From Actinomycetes bacterium (GTDB taxonomy: Bacteria > Actinomycetota > Acidimicrobiia > Acidimicrobiales > RAAP-2): DNA of 51,939 nt. A program made the position numbers and the translations under genes. The notes beneath the pieces are model-generated. The model saw only the letters and a list, made by a program, of their open reading frames with translations, did not search any database and had not been told where the DNA came from. Positions within the stretch are counted from its first letter, which is position 1, and every line of letters begins with the position of its first letter. The DNA lies in the NCBI GenBank assembly GCA_021828545.1, contig JAJZEN010000031.1, positions 1-51,939 on the forward strand, in the 5' to 3' direction. Shown here piece by piece: positions 28,415 to 38,018 of this stretch.

Positions 28415-29311
28415 GTGATGAGTCGTCGTTCTCGAGTGCCAATGTTGTGCGTCGTCGCGCTGGTTGCACTGGGTCCCGTCTTGGGCCTTGCCTCGTGGGC
28501 GTCGGCCGCCAATTATTCGCCCACTCCCTACCAGACCGGTCGAGTCAATTCCGGCACGCCGAACTCCACCAGCGTCGTGCGCAACGCCAAGACCGGCGCC
28601 ATCGTGAGTTACGGCGACAGCGCCATCACCTACACCGCACCATCGCCGGCGCTGAGCGAGTTGGGCAAGTCCCTCTTCTTGGAGAATTGTGCGTCGTGTC
28701 ACGGCACCCAGGCCAATGGCGTTCCGGCCAACGGAACGTCAGGGGCCTACCCGAACTTGGTGGGACTGGGACCGGCGACCATCGACTTCTGGGTTGAATC
28801 TGGACGCATGCCCGCCGCCGACCCTCGCGCCGTCCAGGCCAATCGTCGCACTCCGCGACTCAACCAGACTCAGGCGTTGGCGATTGCCGCGTGGGTGAAC
28901 TCGCTCAGCCCGAGTTACCCGGACATCCCCTCGCCCAATCTCACCAGCGCCAACGTGTCCGAAGGCGCGGCCTTGTTCGCCCTGAACTGTGCGGCGTGTC
29001 ACACCATTGAAGGTGATGGCGACGCACTGGCCTACGGCACCTTCGCCCCGTCGTTGCGCAACATTCCCGCCTACCAAGTCGTCGAGGCCATTCGTACCGG
29101 ACCGGCCAACATGCCGCGGTTCACGGGCAACTTGAGCGACTACCAGGTGGCCGACATCGTGAAGTACGTCACGACCGAGATCCAGCACCCCCAGAACATC
29201 GGTGGATTCGGCCTCGGCGGTCTGGGACCGGTGGCCGAGGGATTCGTCGGACTGTTGTTGGGGGTCGGCCTCTTGGCCCTCGTGGGATTCTGGGTGGGGG
29301 AACGCCAGTGA
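28415..29311 (+). CDS. qcrC: Cytochrome bc1 complex diheme cytochrome c subunit
   Basis: Two CxxCH motifs (CASCH, CAACH), signal-like N-terminus and C-terminal TM. ATG at 28418 is the alternative start. Confidence 0.94.
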   Translation: MMSRRSRVPMLCVVALVALGPVLGLASWASAANYSPTPYQTGRVNSGTPNSTSVVRNAKTGAIVSYGDSAITYTAPSPALSELGKSLFLENCASCHGTQANGVPANGTSGAYPNLVGLGPATIDFWVESGRMPAADPRAVQANRRTPRLNQTQALAIAAWVNSLSPSYPDIPSPNLTSANVSEGAALFALNCAACHTIEGDGDALAYGTFAPSLRNIPAYQVVEAIRTGPANMPRFTGNLSDYQVADIVKYVTTEIQHPQNIGGFGLGGLGPVAEGFVGLLLGVGLLALVGFWVGERQ

Positions 29312-30243
29312 GCGAACACGAACTTCGAACGCCGGTCTCGCTCGGCACCGTCTCGGCTGACGACCCGCGTCTGCAGCCGGCCGCCCGACGCCCGGAGCTG
29401 GTCGAGAAGGTCATCGCAGTCACCTTCCTCGTCGGCATCCTCCTCGTCGCTGGATTCGGCGCGTGCTACTGGGTCAATGCGGCGCCCTGGACGCTCGGTG
29501 CCACCTTCGGTGGTGGCCTGACTTTTCTGGGCGTCGGGCTGATCGCCTGGGGCAAGTACCTCATGCCGCGTGGTCCCTTCGTCGAGGAACGACACGTCCT
29601 GGCCAACTCGACCGAGGAGCGCAATGCCTTCGCCGCCGCCATTGTCGAGCGAGGCGGCGGTGTCATCAAGCGTCGCAAGTTCCTCGGTGGACTGTTGGGG
29701 GCGGGGATGGGGATCTTCGGCATCGTGGCGGCTTTCCCGCTCGTGCGTTCTCTGGGACCATTGCCCAAGGGGACTCTCTTTCACACCGACTGGACGAAGG
29801 GGACGTACCTGGTCGACATCACGGGTCGTCGCGTGCACCAAGACGATCTGGCGATCGGCTCCATCGTGACGGTCTATCCCGAGGGGCTGGAGAACACCGA
29901 CAACGGCCAGGCGGTCGACCAAACGGTGCTCATTCGTATTTCCAACGAGAATTTCGTGACGCAGAAGGGTCGTGAAACCTGGGGACCCTTGGGGTACCTG
30001 GCGTACTCGAAATTGTGCACGCACCTCGGATGCCCCGTGGGTCTCTACGAGCAACAGTTGCAATTGCTGGTGTGCCCGTGCCACCAGTCGATGTTCGACG
30101 TCACCAACGGCTGCATCCCGAACTTCGGACCGGCGCCACGACCCTTGCCCCAGTTGCCGTTGCTGATCGACGCGGCCGGGTACTTACAATCGCAGTCGGA
30201 CTTCAACCAGCCGGTGGGACCGGGATTCTGGGAGCGCTCATGA
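29308..30243 (+). CDS. qcrA: Cytochrome bc1 complex Rieske iron-sulfur subunit
   Basis: Rieske motif CTHLGCPVGLYEQQLQLLVCPCHQSMFDV. Confidence 0.95.
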   Translation: MSEHELRTPVSLGTVSADDPRLQPAARRPELVEKVIAVTFLVGILLVAGFGACYWVNAAPWTLGATFGGGLTFLGVGLIAWGKYLMPRGPFVEERHVLANSTEERNAFAAAIVERGGGVIKRRKFLGGLLGAGMGIFGIVAAFPLVRSLGPLPKGTLFHTDWTKGTYLVDITGRRVHQDDLAIGSIVTVYPEGLENTDNGQAVDQTVLIRISNENFVTQKGRETWGPLGYLAYSKLCTHLGCPVGLYEQQLQLLVCPCHQSMFDVTNGCIPNFGPAPRPLPQLPLLIDAAGYLQSQSDFNQPVGPGFWERS

Positions 30244-31775
30244 GTCAGATTGTCAGTACCAAACGTTCCCAACGCGAAGCGTCAGGACCCTACGGCAAGA
30301 TTGGACATAGTCTCAACGAACTCGACGATCGACTGGGCCTGGCCAAGGGTGGACGCACCTTCATGGACAAGATCTTCCCCGACCATTGGTCGTTCATGCT
30401 CGGAGAGATCGCCCTGTACTCCTTCGTGGTCCTGCTCGCGACGGGGGTCTTCTTGACTCTGTACTACATTCCCAGTCAGGACCTCGTCACCTACACCGGG
30501 AGCTACCTACCGCTGGATGGTCAAAGGGTGACCGAAGCCTTCGCCTCCACGGTTAATCTCTCCTTCGCCGTTCGCGCGGGGCTGTTGATGCGACAGATGC
30601 ACCACTGGGCGTGCGACATCTTCGTGGGTTCGATCGTCTTGCACATGGGGCGAGTCTTCTTCACCGGGGCCTTTCGTAAGCCGCGCGAGTTGAACTGGAC
30701 TATCGGGACCACGCTGTTGATCCTGGCCATCGTCAACGGCTTCCTCGGTTATTCGCTGCCCGACGACCTAGTCTCGGGCACGGGTATCCGTATCGCCTAC
30801 TCGATCATCTTGTCGATCCCGCTGGTCGGTACGTACGTGGCGTTCTTCCTCTTCGGAGGTAATTTCCCGGGCACCGATATCATCCCACGGTTCTTCATCT
30901 TGCACGTCTTGATTATCCCGCTCGTGATCTTGTTGTTGGTCGGCGCGCACATGGGTCTGCTCGTGCGACAAAAGCACACGCAGTTCCCGGGGAAGGGGAA
31001 AACGGAACATAACGTCGTCGGTTCGCCCATGTTCCCCGTGTTCATGGCCAAGACCACTGGTTTCATGTTCGTTGTGTCCGGCGCAATCGCTCTCCTGGGG
31101 GCGTTCGCGCAGATCAACCCGATCTGGCAATTCGGTCCCTACACCGCGTCGCGCATCTCCTACGCAGTGCAACCCGACTGGTACATGGGCTTCCTCGACG
31201 GTGCGCTGAGAATCTTCCCCGCGTGGTCGTTCCATAGTTTCGGGTACACCATTCCCCTGGAGGTGACGATTCCCGCGATCATCTTCCCCGGCATTCTCTT
31301 CAACGCGGTGATGGCCTGGCCCGCGATTGAACGTCATTTCACCAAGGACAACGAGATGCACAATCTTTTGGACCGCCCCAGTAATCGCCCCAAGCGCACC
31401 GCCGCCGGGGTGAGTGTGGCCGTACTCTTGTCGATGCTGTTCATCGCATCCTCCACCGACGTCATCGCTAACTTTTTGCACGTTTCTCTCAACAGCGTGC
31501 TCTGGGCCATGCGCATCTTGTGCGTGGTGACGCCCTTCATTGCGTACCCACTGACCTACAAGATCTGTCGAGAGATGCAGGCCTTCGCCGGGGCGGGTAA
31601 GCGTAAGACCACCAATGTCGTCACGCGCACGCCCCAGGGGGAGTACGTGGCGACCCCGGCCCCGGTATACGTGGACGACGAGCACGATGAACTCGAGGCG
31701 ATGCCGGTGCCGGTCTTCGTACACGAACCCGAGCCGGCGGCGGTCGACGCTGGTGTTCGTCGAGTCGCGCGCTAA
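30240..31775 (+). CDS. qcrB: Cytochrome bc1 complex cytochrome b subunit
   Basis: MRQMHHWACDIFVGSIVLHMGRVFFTGAFRKPREL, QPDWYMGFLDGALRIFP; ATG at 30240 overlaps the qcrA stop. Confidence 0.95.
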   Translation: MSQIVSTKRSQREASGPYGKIGHSLNELDDRLGLAKGGRTFMDKIFPDHWSFMLGEIALYSFVVLLATGVFLTLYYIPSQDLVTYTGSYLPLDGQRVTEAFASTVNLSFAVRAGLLMRQMHHWACDIFVGSIVLHMGRVFFTGAFRKPRELNWTIGTTLLILAIVNGFLGYSLPDDLVSGTGIRIAYSIILSIPLVGTYVAFFLFGGNFPGTDIIPRFFILHVLIIPLVILLLVGAHMGLLVRQKHTQFPGKGKTEHNVVGSPMFPVFMAKTTGFMFVVSGAIALLGAFAQINPIWQFGPYTASRISYAVQPDWYMGFLDGALRIFPAWSFHSFGYTIPLEVTIPAIIFPGILFNAVMAWPAIERHFTKDNEMHNLLDRPSNRPKRTAAGVSVAVLLSMLFIASSTDVIANFLHVSLNSVLWAMRILCVVTPFIAYPLTYKICREMQAFAGAGKRKTTNVVTRTPQGEYVATPAPVYVDDEHDELEAMPVPVFVHEPEPAAVDAGVRRVAR

Positions 31776-31795
31776 CGCGCGCCACGCCCCGCGCC

Positions 31796-32812
31796 GTGGT
31801 GTCGGTGACGAGAGTGCGCTTGCGCGCGGCGTTCACGGCCACCCTGGTTGGCGTGCTCGCGACAACGCTGCTCCCCACCGAGTCGCGCGCGAGCGCACCC
31901 GCGAACTCAGCGACGTCGGTCGAGCGACCCCAGGCGAATTGGAACGTGGCGACCTCGTCTCGACGCGGGGTGATGGTGGACTACCGTATGCTCAACGTCG
32001 CCGGCGTCGAGTACCGCGCCATACGGTTGCGCGCACGCACGACCCTGTTGCGCTGGCACGTCGGCGCAATCGACCCGCCCACGCGCGCGGGCGAGATACC
32101 GCCCGACGCCGGGTCATCCATCAATTGGCCTAATGAGGGCCTGGCCGGTGTCGTGGCGGTGTTTAACGGCGGCTTCAAGGTGGGCGCGGACGGGGGCGGG
32201 TCGATGGTCGACGGGCTGACCTTGTCGCCCCTGGTGCGCGGCGACATGACGTTGGCCATTAACGCCGCGGGTCACTGGAAGATGGGTTTATGGGAGCCCA
32301 ATTTTCCCGGGCCCTCGTTTCACGCCATTGCCTATCGTCAGAACCTGGGTCCGTTAATCGCGAACGGGAAAGTGACCAACGCGGCGCTCTACGCGAATCC
32401 GTTGTCCTGGGGGTCGCCACTGAACAATCTCCCGCTTCAGCCCCGTTCGGCCCTGGGGATCGATGCGCGAGGCGACCTGCTCTACGTCGCGACGATGACC
32501 AGTGTCTCGCCCGGCGAGATCGGGCGCGCCCTCCTGTCGGCGGGAGCGCGCGAGGGGATGGAGTTGGACATCAATCCCTACTGGCCCATTCTGGGCGCGT
32601 CATTTCACGTCCTGCACGCTCCGGGGGATTACCCGGTGCAGATTCCGTACTCTGAGCACAACCCCACCATCTACAACACGGGGTGGGAGCGGGATTTCTT
32701 TGTCGCGATGGCCGAGCCCAATGCTTGGAACTGCGAGTGGACCAGTAGCGGTCTGGGTGCATCGTCGGGCGTCGCACAACCCCAGCCATTGCGAGAAGCG
32801 TGCACGCACTAG
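31796..32812 (+). CDS. Exported phosphodiester glycosidase (NAGPA/DUF2233)-like protein
   Basis: Signal-like N-terminus; VVAVFNGGFKVGADGGGSMVDG, RSALGIDARGDLLYVA, SAGAREGMELDINPYWPILGA. Confidence 0.6.
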   Translation: MVSVTRVRLRAAFTATLVGVLATTLLPTESRASAPANSATSVERPQANWNVATSSRRGVMVDYRMLNVAGVEYRAIRLRARTTLLRWHVGAIDPPTRAGEIPPDAGSSINWPNEGLAGVVAVFNGGFKVGADGGGSMVDGLTLSPLVRGDMTLAINAAGHWKMGLWEPNFPGPSFHAIAYRQNLGPLIANGKVTNAALYANPLSWGSPLNNLPLQPRSALGIDARGDLLYVATMTSVSPGEIGRALLSAGAREGMELDINPYWPILGASFHVLHAPGDYPVQIPYSEHNPTIYNTGWERDFFVAMAEPNAWNCEWTSSGLGASSGVAQPQPLREACTH

Positions 32813-32986
32813 TGCTCGTCGTAGCGGTCGAGCACGCCGTGGTCGGGTGATGAGTTGCGTAGCATGGGGGGTGTGCCACTCGAAACCACTGTGGTCGTCG
32901 GGCGAGCGACGCTTTGGCGACGTGAAAGGTGACGCGATGAGCGGGCCGTCCGGTCGTGAGGAGCGTGCACGCCACGCGGAGGTCCG

Positions 32987-34516
32987 TTGAGCATTCAACT
33001 CGGTGAGGCCGGCCTGACGCGAGCGCAATTACTCGCGATCGCGCGCGGGAAGGAGAACGTCATCATTGCCGACGACGTGGTGCGTCGTCTCAGCGCCCAA
33101 CGCGCGGCGATCGTGGAGATGGTCTCGAGCGGCGCCGCGGTCTACGGCGTGTCGACCGGCTTCGGTTCGCTCGCGACGACGTACGTCGCGCCCGGTGAGC
33201 GCCGAGAACTCCAGAGGGCGCTCGTACGCTCGCACGCCGCTGGGGTCGGGCCCGAGGTCGAGGTCGAGGTGGTACGCGCCATGATGGTCTCGCGTCTGAC
33301 CACGCTGTGTTCGGGGGTGAGCGGCGTCCAGCCCGCGACGGCCCTCGCCTACGCGGCGATGCTGAACGCGCAGATTACGCCCGTGGTCTACGAATACGGG
33401 TCACTGGGTTGCTCGGGCGACCTGGCACCCCTCGCCCACGTGGCACTGGCGCTCATGGGCGAGGGCGACGTTCGCGGGGTCGACGGGACCACGATGCCGG
33501 CCGCTGAGGCCCTCGCGCTCGCGGGACTCGCCCCGGTCGAACTGGCCGAGAAGGAGGGCCTAGCGCTCCTTAATGGCACCGACGGCATGTTGGGCCAGTT
33601 GATCATGGCGATCGACGACGGCGAATCGCTGTTAGCCCTGGCCGACGTCGCCGCGTCGGTGTCGATCCAGGCCCTGCGGGGAACCGACCGGGTCTTTCGC
33701 GACGAGTTGCAGGCGCTGCGCCCGCACCCCGGTCAACGGGTCAGCGCCGCCAATCTGATGATGTTGCTCGCGCACTCCCCCATCGTGAGTTCGCACGCCG
33801 TCGATTTGACCCAGGTCCAAGACGCCTACTCGCTGCGCTGCGCCCCCCAGGTCCACGGCGCGGCGCGCGACACTTTCGCGCACGCCGCCGGCGTCGCGGA
33901 CATCGAGTTGGCGTCCTCGATCGACAACCCTTCGATACTTCCAGACGGTACCTTGTCCTCCAACGGCAATTTCCACGGGGCGCCCGTGGCCTACGTCCTA
34001 GATTTTCTGGCCATCGTCGTCGCCGACGTCGCCTCGATGTCGGAACGTCGCACCGACCGTCTCCTCGACGTGCATCGAAACTTCGGGTTGCCCCCCTTTT
34101 TGGCGCACCAACCCGGGGTCGACTCGGGTCTGATGATCGCTCAGTACACCCAGGCCGCGATGGTGAGCGAGATGAAGCGACTCGCCGCCCCGGCGAGTGT
34201 GGACTCCATACCGTCGTCGGCGATGCAGGAGGACCACGTGTCGATGGGCTGGCACGCCGCGCGCAAATTGCGGCGTGCGCTCGACGCGCTGGCCGACGTG
34301 GTGGCCATCGAACTGGTGGCGGCGTCTCGGGCGATGGCACTGCGCGCTCCCCTCACCGCGTCGCCGGCCACCGCGGACGTCGTCGACCTCGTCAACCAAG
34401 TGACGGGCGGTCCGGGGCCGGACCGGTGGCTCTCGCCCCAGTTGCGCCGCGTCGGTGAACTCGTGCGAGGCGGCCAAATTCTCTCCGTCGTGCGCGAACA
34501 CATCGATCTTCGCTGA
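32987..34516 (+). CDS. hutH: Histidine ammonia-lyase
   Basis: VYGVSTGFGSLATTYV, MIO region YGSLGCSGDLAPLAHVALALMGEG, ALLNGTDGMLGQL, SIDNPSILPDGTLSSNGNFHGAPVA, QEDHVSMGWHAARKL. Confidence 0.95.
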   Translation: MSIQLGEAGLTRAQLLAIARGKENVIIADDVVRRLSAQRAAIVEMVSSGAAVYGVSTGFGSLATTYVAPGERRELQRALVRSHAAGVGPEVEVEVVRAMMVSRLTTLCSGVSGVQPATALAYAAMLNAQITPVVYEYGSLGCSGDLAPLAHVALALMGEGDVRGVDGTTMPAAEALALAGLAPVELAEKEGLALLNGTDGMLGQLIMAIDDGESLLALADVAASVSIQALRGTDRVFRDELQALRPHPGQRVSAANLMMLLAHSPIVSSHAVDLTQVQDAYSLRCAPQVHGAARDTFAHAAGVADIELASSIDNPSILPDGTLSSNGNFHGAPVAYVLDFLAIVVADVASMSERRTDRLLDVHRNFGLPPFLAHQPGVDSGLMIAQYTQAAMVSEMKRLAAPASVDSIPSSAMQEDHVSMGWHAARKLRRALDALADVVAIELVAASRAMALRAPLTASPATADVVDLVNQVTGGPGPDRWLSPQLRRVGELVRGGQILSVVREHIDLR

Positions 34517-34602
34517 TCACGACGTCAAGACGCCGTCATTCTCGGGTGCCGATGACGACCATCGATGAGTGAAGTGCGCGTGGCGCGCCATAAGTTGGGG
34601 TA

Positions 34603-36027
34603 GTGACCACACCCGTCGTCCCCCAGGAACTCCCCGCGACCTTGGGCGCACTGCGTGCCTCGGCCTACGTCGCGCGCAGCGTGCGAGAGGAGATGCGCGC
34701 GAACCTCGAGGAACGGGTGCGCTCGGGTCGCGCCCTCACCTCGGCGGTCCTGGGCTACGAGGACACGGTGCTGCCCCAGCTCGAGACCGCGTTGCTCGCC
34801 GGGCACGACATCATCTTGTTGGGCGAACGCGGCCAGGCCAAGACCCGCATGATTCGATCACTCGTGGAGTTGCTCGACGAGTGGTTGCCGATCGTCGCGG
34901 GATCCGAGGTGCGTGACGATCCCTACGCGCCCCTATCGATCTACGCGCGTGAACTCGTGGCCGAGCGCGGTGACGACACCCCGATTACTTGGGTGCACCG
35001 CTCACAGCGCTTCGCCGAGAAGCTGGCGTCGCCCGATACGTCCATGGCGGACCTGATCGGCGAGGTCGACCCCATCAAGGTGGCGGGCGGCCTTTTCTTG
35101 GACGACCCGCGCGCGCTGTCCTTCGGGCTCGTCCCCAAATCCAATCGCGGTATATTCGCCATCAACGAATTGCCGGACCTCTCGGAGCGCATCCAGGTGG
35201 GACTGCTGAACGTCCTCGAGGAGCGTGACGTGCAGATTCGCGGTCACCTCGTGCGCCTGGAACTCGACCTGCTCGTCGTGGCCACGGCGAATCCGGAGGA
35301 TTACACCAACCGTGGTCGGCTCATCACCCCCTTGAAAGACCGCTTCGGTTCGCAGATACGTACCCACTATCCCTTCGAAGTGTCGACCGAGTGCGCCATC
35401 GTGCGCCAGGAGGCCAGACTTCCTCGCGTCGATCGTCCCCTCGAGGTCCCCTGGTTCATCGAGGACATCGTGACCCGGGTGAGTCACGTCGCACGCCAGA
35501 GTCACGTCATCTCCCAACGCTCGGGCGTCTCGGTGCGCCTGTCGATCGCCAACTACGAGATCGTCGTGGCCAGCGCTCTGCGGCGCGCATTGCGCACTGG
35601 TGACGCCGCCGTCGTGCCCCGCGTCAGTGATCTAGCCGCGATGATCCAGTCCACCCAGGGCAAGATCGAGTTCGACACCATGGATGACGCCGACGCCGAT
35701 CAGGTCATCGCGGCGCTGATTTCGCTCGCGGTGCGCCAGAGTTTCATGGAGCACGTGGTCCTCGAAGACGCCAGCGCCATCGTCGACGCCTTCGCCTCCG
35801 AGGCCGTGGTGCACACTGGCGACGACCTTGCTGATCAGGATTATCTCGGCGTCCTCGCGGCCATGCCCGCGCTCGAGGACGCCGCGCGGCGCGTGGCCGG
35901 CGGCGAGCCTAGTGATGGACTGCTGGCGTCGGCGACTGAGTTCGTCCTCGAGGGGCTGCACCTCACCAAGCGCCTCGCCAAGGACGCGTCCGGCGCGCGG
36001 GCGCTCTATCGCTCCCGGACGCGTTAG
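34603..36027 (+). CDS. MoxR/magnesium-chelatase (ChlI)-type AAA ATPase
   Basis: Walker A LLGERGQAKTRMIRSL; GGLFLDDPRALSFGLVPKSNRGIFAINELPDLSERIQVGLLNVLEERDVQIRG; VVATANPEDYTNRGRLITPLKDRFGSQI. Confidence 0.88.
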   Translation: MTTPVVPQELPATLGALRASAYVARSVREEMRANLEERVRSGRALTSAVLGYEDTVLPQLETALLAGHDIILLGERGQAKTRMIRSLVELLDEWLPIVAGSEVRDDPYAPLSIYARELVAERGDDTPITWVHRSQRFAEKLASPDTSMADLIGEVDPIKVAGGLFLDDPRALSFGLVPKSNRGIFAINELPDLSERIQVGLLNVLEERDVQIRGHLVRLELDLLVVATANPEDYTNRGRLITPLKDRFGSQIRTHYPFEVSTECAIVRQEARLPRVDRPLEVPWFIEDIVTRVSHVARQSHVISQRSGVSVRLSIANYEIVVASALRRALRTGDAAVVPRVSDLAAMIQSTQGKIEFDTMDDADADQVIAALISLAVRQSFMEHVVLEDASAIVDAFASEAVVHTGDDLADQDYLGVLAAMPALEDAARRVAGGEPSDGLLASATEFVLEGLHLTKRLAKDASGARALYRSRTR

Positions 36028-38018
36028 TGGCCATTCGCTACGGGTTTCGCCGTTGGCGCGGGGACGACGACGCCGACGTTGACGTGGACGAGTTCTTGAA
36101 ACTGCTCGCCGACGACGTGATGGAACACGGTGACCTCGACGCGGCGATGGACCGGTTGCTCAACGAGGGATACACCACGGCCGAGGGGGAGCGCGTCGAG
36201 GGACTGCGCGAACTGCTCGAGCGTACTCGTCAACGCCGTCGCGAACTCGAACAGCGGAGCGATCCCGACGGGGAGTTGCAACGCTACCGCGAGTGGCTCG
36301 ACCGGATCGAGGCGATCGAGGAAGCGGGGGCCCAAGAGCTGTTCGACGAGGCGCGCGCCTCGGGTGACGAACGCCGGGTGGACGTCACGCGTGACCTGGT
36401 GGACCAGCGCGCCCTACAACGCGACGTCATGGGTGAACGACTCGGTGAACGACTGCGTGCGTTCCAGGAATACGAGTTCATCTCCTCCGAGGCGCGAGAA
36501 GAGTTCGAGCGCCTCGTCACCGAACTTTCCGACGACTTGCTCTCGACCTACTTCGAACAGAGTAAGGAGATCATGTCCAACCCCGACTCGGCGGACGTGC
36601 AGCGCCTGCGCGACATGATGGACGCGCTCTCCACCATGATCGAGCAGGATCGACGTGGCGAGGCGCTCGACCCCAGTTTTGACGACTTCATGGAGGCGTA
36701 CGGGGACTTCTTCCCGGGGGCGACGTCGCTCGAGGACGTCGTGCGCATGATGGCTGAGCGCGCGGCGGCGGCGGAGGCCATGTTGAATTCCCTCTCACCC
36801 GACCAGCAGGCGGAGTTGCGCGGGATGTTCTCCCAGATGATGCGTAATATGGACCTCGAATTCTCCATCAGCCGCTTGGTGTCGAATCTACGTCAAGCGA
36901 CGCCCGACATCGACTGGCAGCGCGCGCACCGACTGCGCGGTTCGGCCGGGGGCTCCTTCGGTGAGGCCACGTCGGTCGCCGAACAATTAGGACAGCTCCA
37001 GGGTCTCGAGAACTTCCTGGGTCGGGCTAATGCCGCGCACGCACTCCCCGAAGTCGACATCGACGCGGTGCGCCGACACCTGGGCGATGACGCGGCGCGC
37101 CACGTGACGCGACTGCAACGCGCACTCCAGGGCCTCAAGGACCGCGGTTTCGTGGACCGCGCTCAGGGTCGCCTCACCCTGAGCGCCAAGGGTGTACGTC
37201 AAATCGGCCAACACGCGCTCAAGGACCTGTTCGGCCAGTTGCGCGACGCACCGACGCTGGGGGGTCACCGAGTGGCGAGTGTGGCGCGCGGCGGCGATCG
37301 CGAGGAGAGTGCCAAGCCGTGGGAGCCCGGCGAGGCCGTGTCACTGCACCTGCACCAGACGTTGCGCAACGCCCTCTACCGCCAGGGACCGGGAACACCG
37401 GTTCGCCTGCACCCCGACGACTTCGCGGTCGAGGAGTACGAAGCCACCCGTCGCGCGTCGACCGTGTTCGCCATCGACTTGTCCTTGTCCATGGCGATGC
37501 GCGGTAATCTCGCGCCAGCCAAGAAGATGGTGTTGGCGTTGACGCAATTGATTCGCTCACGCTTCCCCCGTGACTTCGTCGCGGTCGTGGGATTCGGCGA
37601 GACCGCCCAGGAACTGCGCATCGAGGATATCCCCGCCCTGACGATCGACTACAACTACGGCACCAATCTCCAGCACGCCTTGGCCCTGAGTCGACACCTC
37701 ATGCGCGACGAGCGCGGTGAGCGACAGATCGTGGTCGTCACCGACGGTGAACCCACCGCGCACCTCGACGACGACGGCGAGGCCTTCTTCTCCTGGCCGC
37801 CCGTGGCCGAAACCCTACAGCGCACGATGGCCGAAGTGCTCAGGTGCACCAAGGCGGGCATCACCATCAACACCTTCGCCCTCGACATCGAGCGCAGCCA
37901 GTTTCCCTTCGTGGAGCAGATCTCGCGAGTCAACGGTGGCCGGACGTTCTACACGTCGGTGGACGAGCTCGGGGTGTACGCGCTCGACGACTTCGTCAGA
38001 TCTCGTCGAGCGGGCTAG
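36027..38018 (+). CDS. VWA domain-containing protein, partner of the MoxR/ChlI-type ATPase
   Basis: Intact MIDAS-like residues STVFAIDLSLSMAMRG and VVVTDGEPTAH; directly abuts the ATPase gene. Confidence 0.85.
   Translation: MAIRYGFRRWRGDDDADVDVDEFLKLLADDVMEHGDLDAAMDRLLNEGYTTAEGERVEGLRELLERTRQRRRELEQRSDPDGELQRYREWLDRIEAIEEAGAQELFDEARASGDERRVDVTRDLVDQRALQRDVMGERLGERLRAFQEYEFISSEAREEFERLVTELSDDLLSTYFEQSKEIMSNPDSADVQRLRDMMDALSTMIEQDRRGEALDPSFDDFMEAYGDFFPGATSLEDVVRMMAERAAAAEAMLNSLSPDQQAELRGMFSQMMRNMDLEFSISRLVSNLRQATPDIDWQRAHRLRGSAGGSFGEATSVAEQLGQLQGLENFLGRANAAHALPEVDIDAVRRHLGDDAARHVTRLQRALQGLKDRGFVDRAQGRLTLSAKGVRQIGQHALKDLFGQLRDAPTLGGHRVASVARGGDREESAKPWEPGEAVSLHLHQTLRNALYRQGPGTPVRLHPDDFAVEEYEATRRASTVFAIDLSLSMAMRGNLAPAKKMVLALTQLIRSRFPRDFVAVVGFGETAQELRIEDIPALTIDYNYGTNLQHALALSRHLMRDERGERQIVVVTDGEPTAHLDDDGEAFFSWPPVAETLQRTMAEVLRCTKAGITINTFALDIERSQFPFVEQISRVNGGRTFYTSVDELGVYALDDFVRSRRAG

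Noticed and set aside
27683-28702. 339-aa minus-strand ORF antisense to ctaE/qcrC
   Set aside because: His/Gln/Asp-rich shadow ORF over confident respiratory genes.
31767-31780. GCGCG-ctaa-CGCGC hairpin at the qcrB stop as a terminator
   Set aside because: Only a 5-bp stem and no U-tract; too weak to call.
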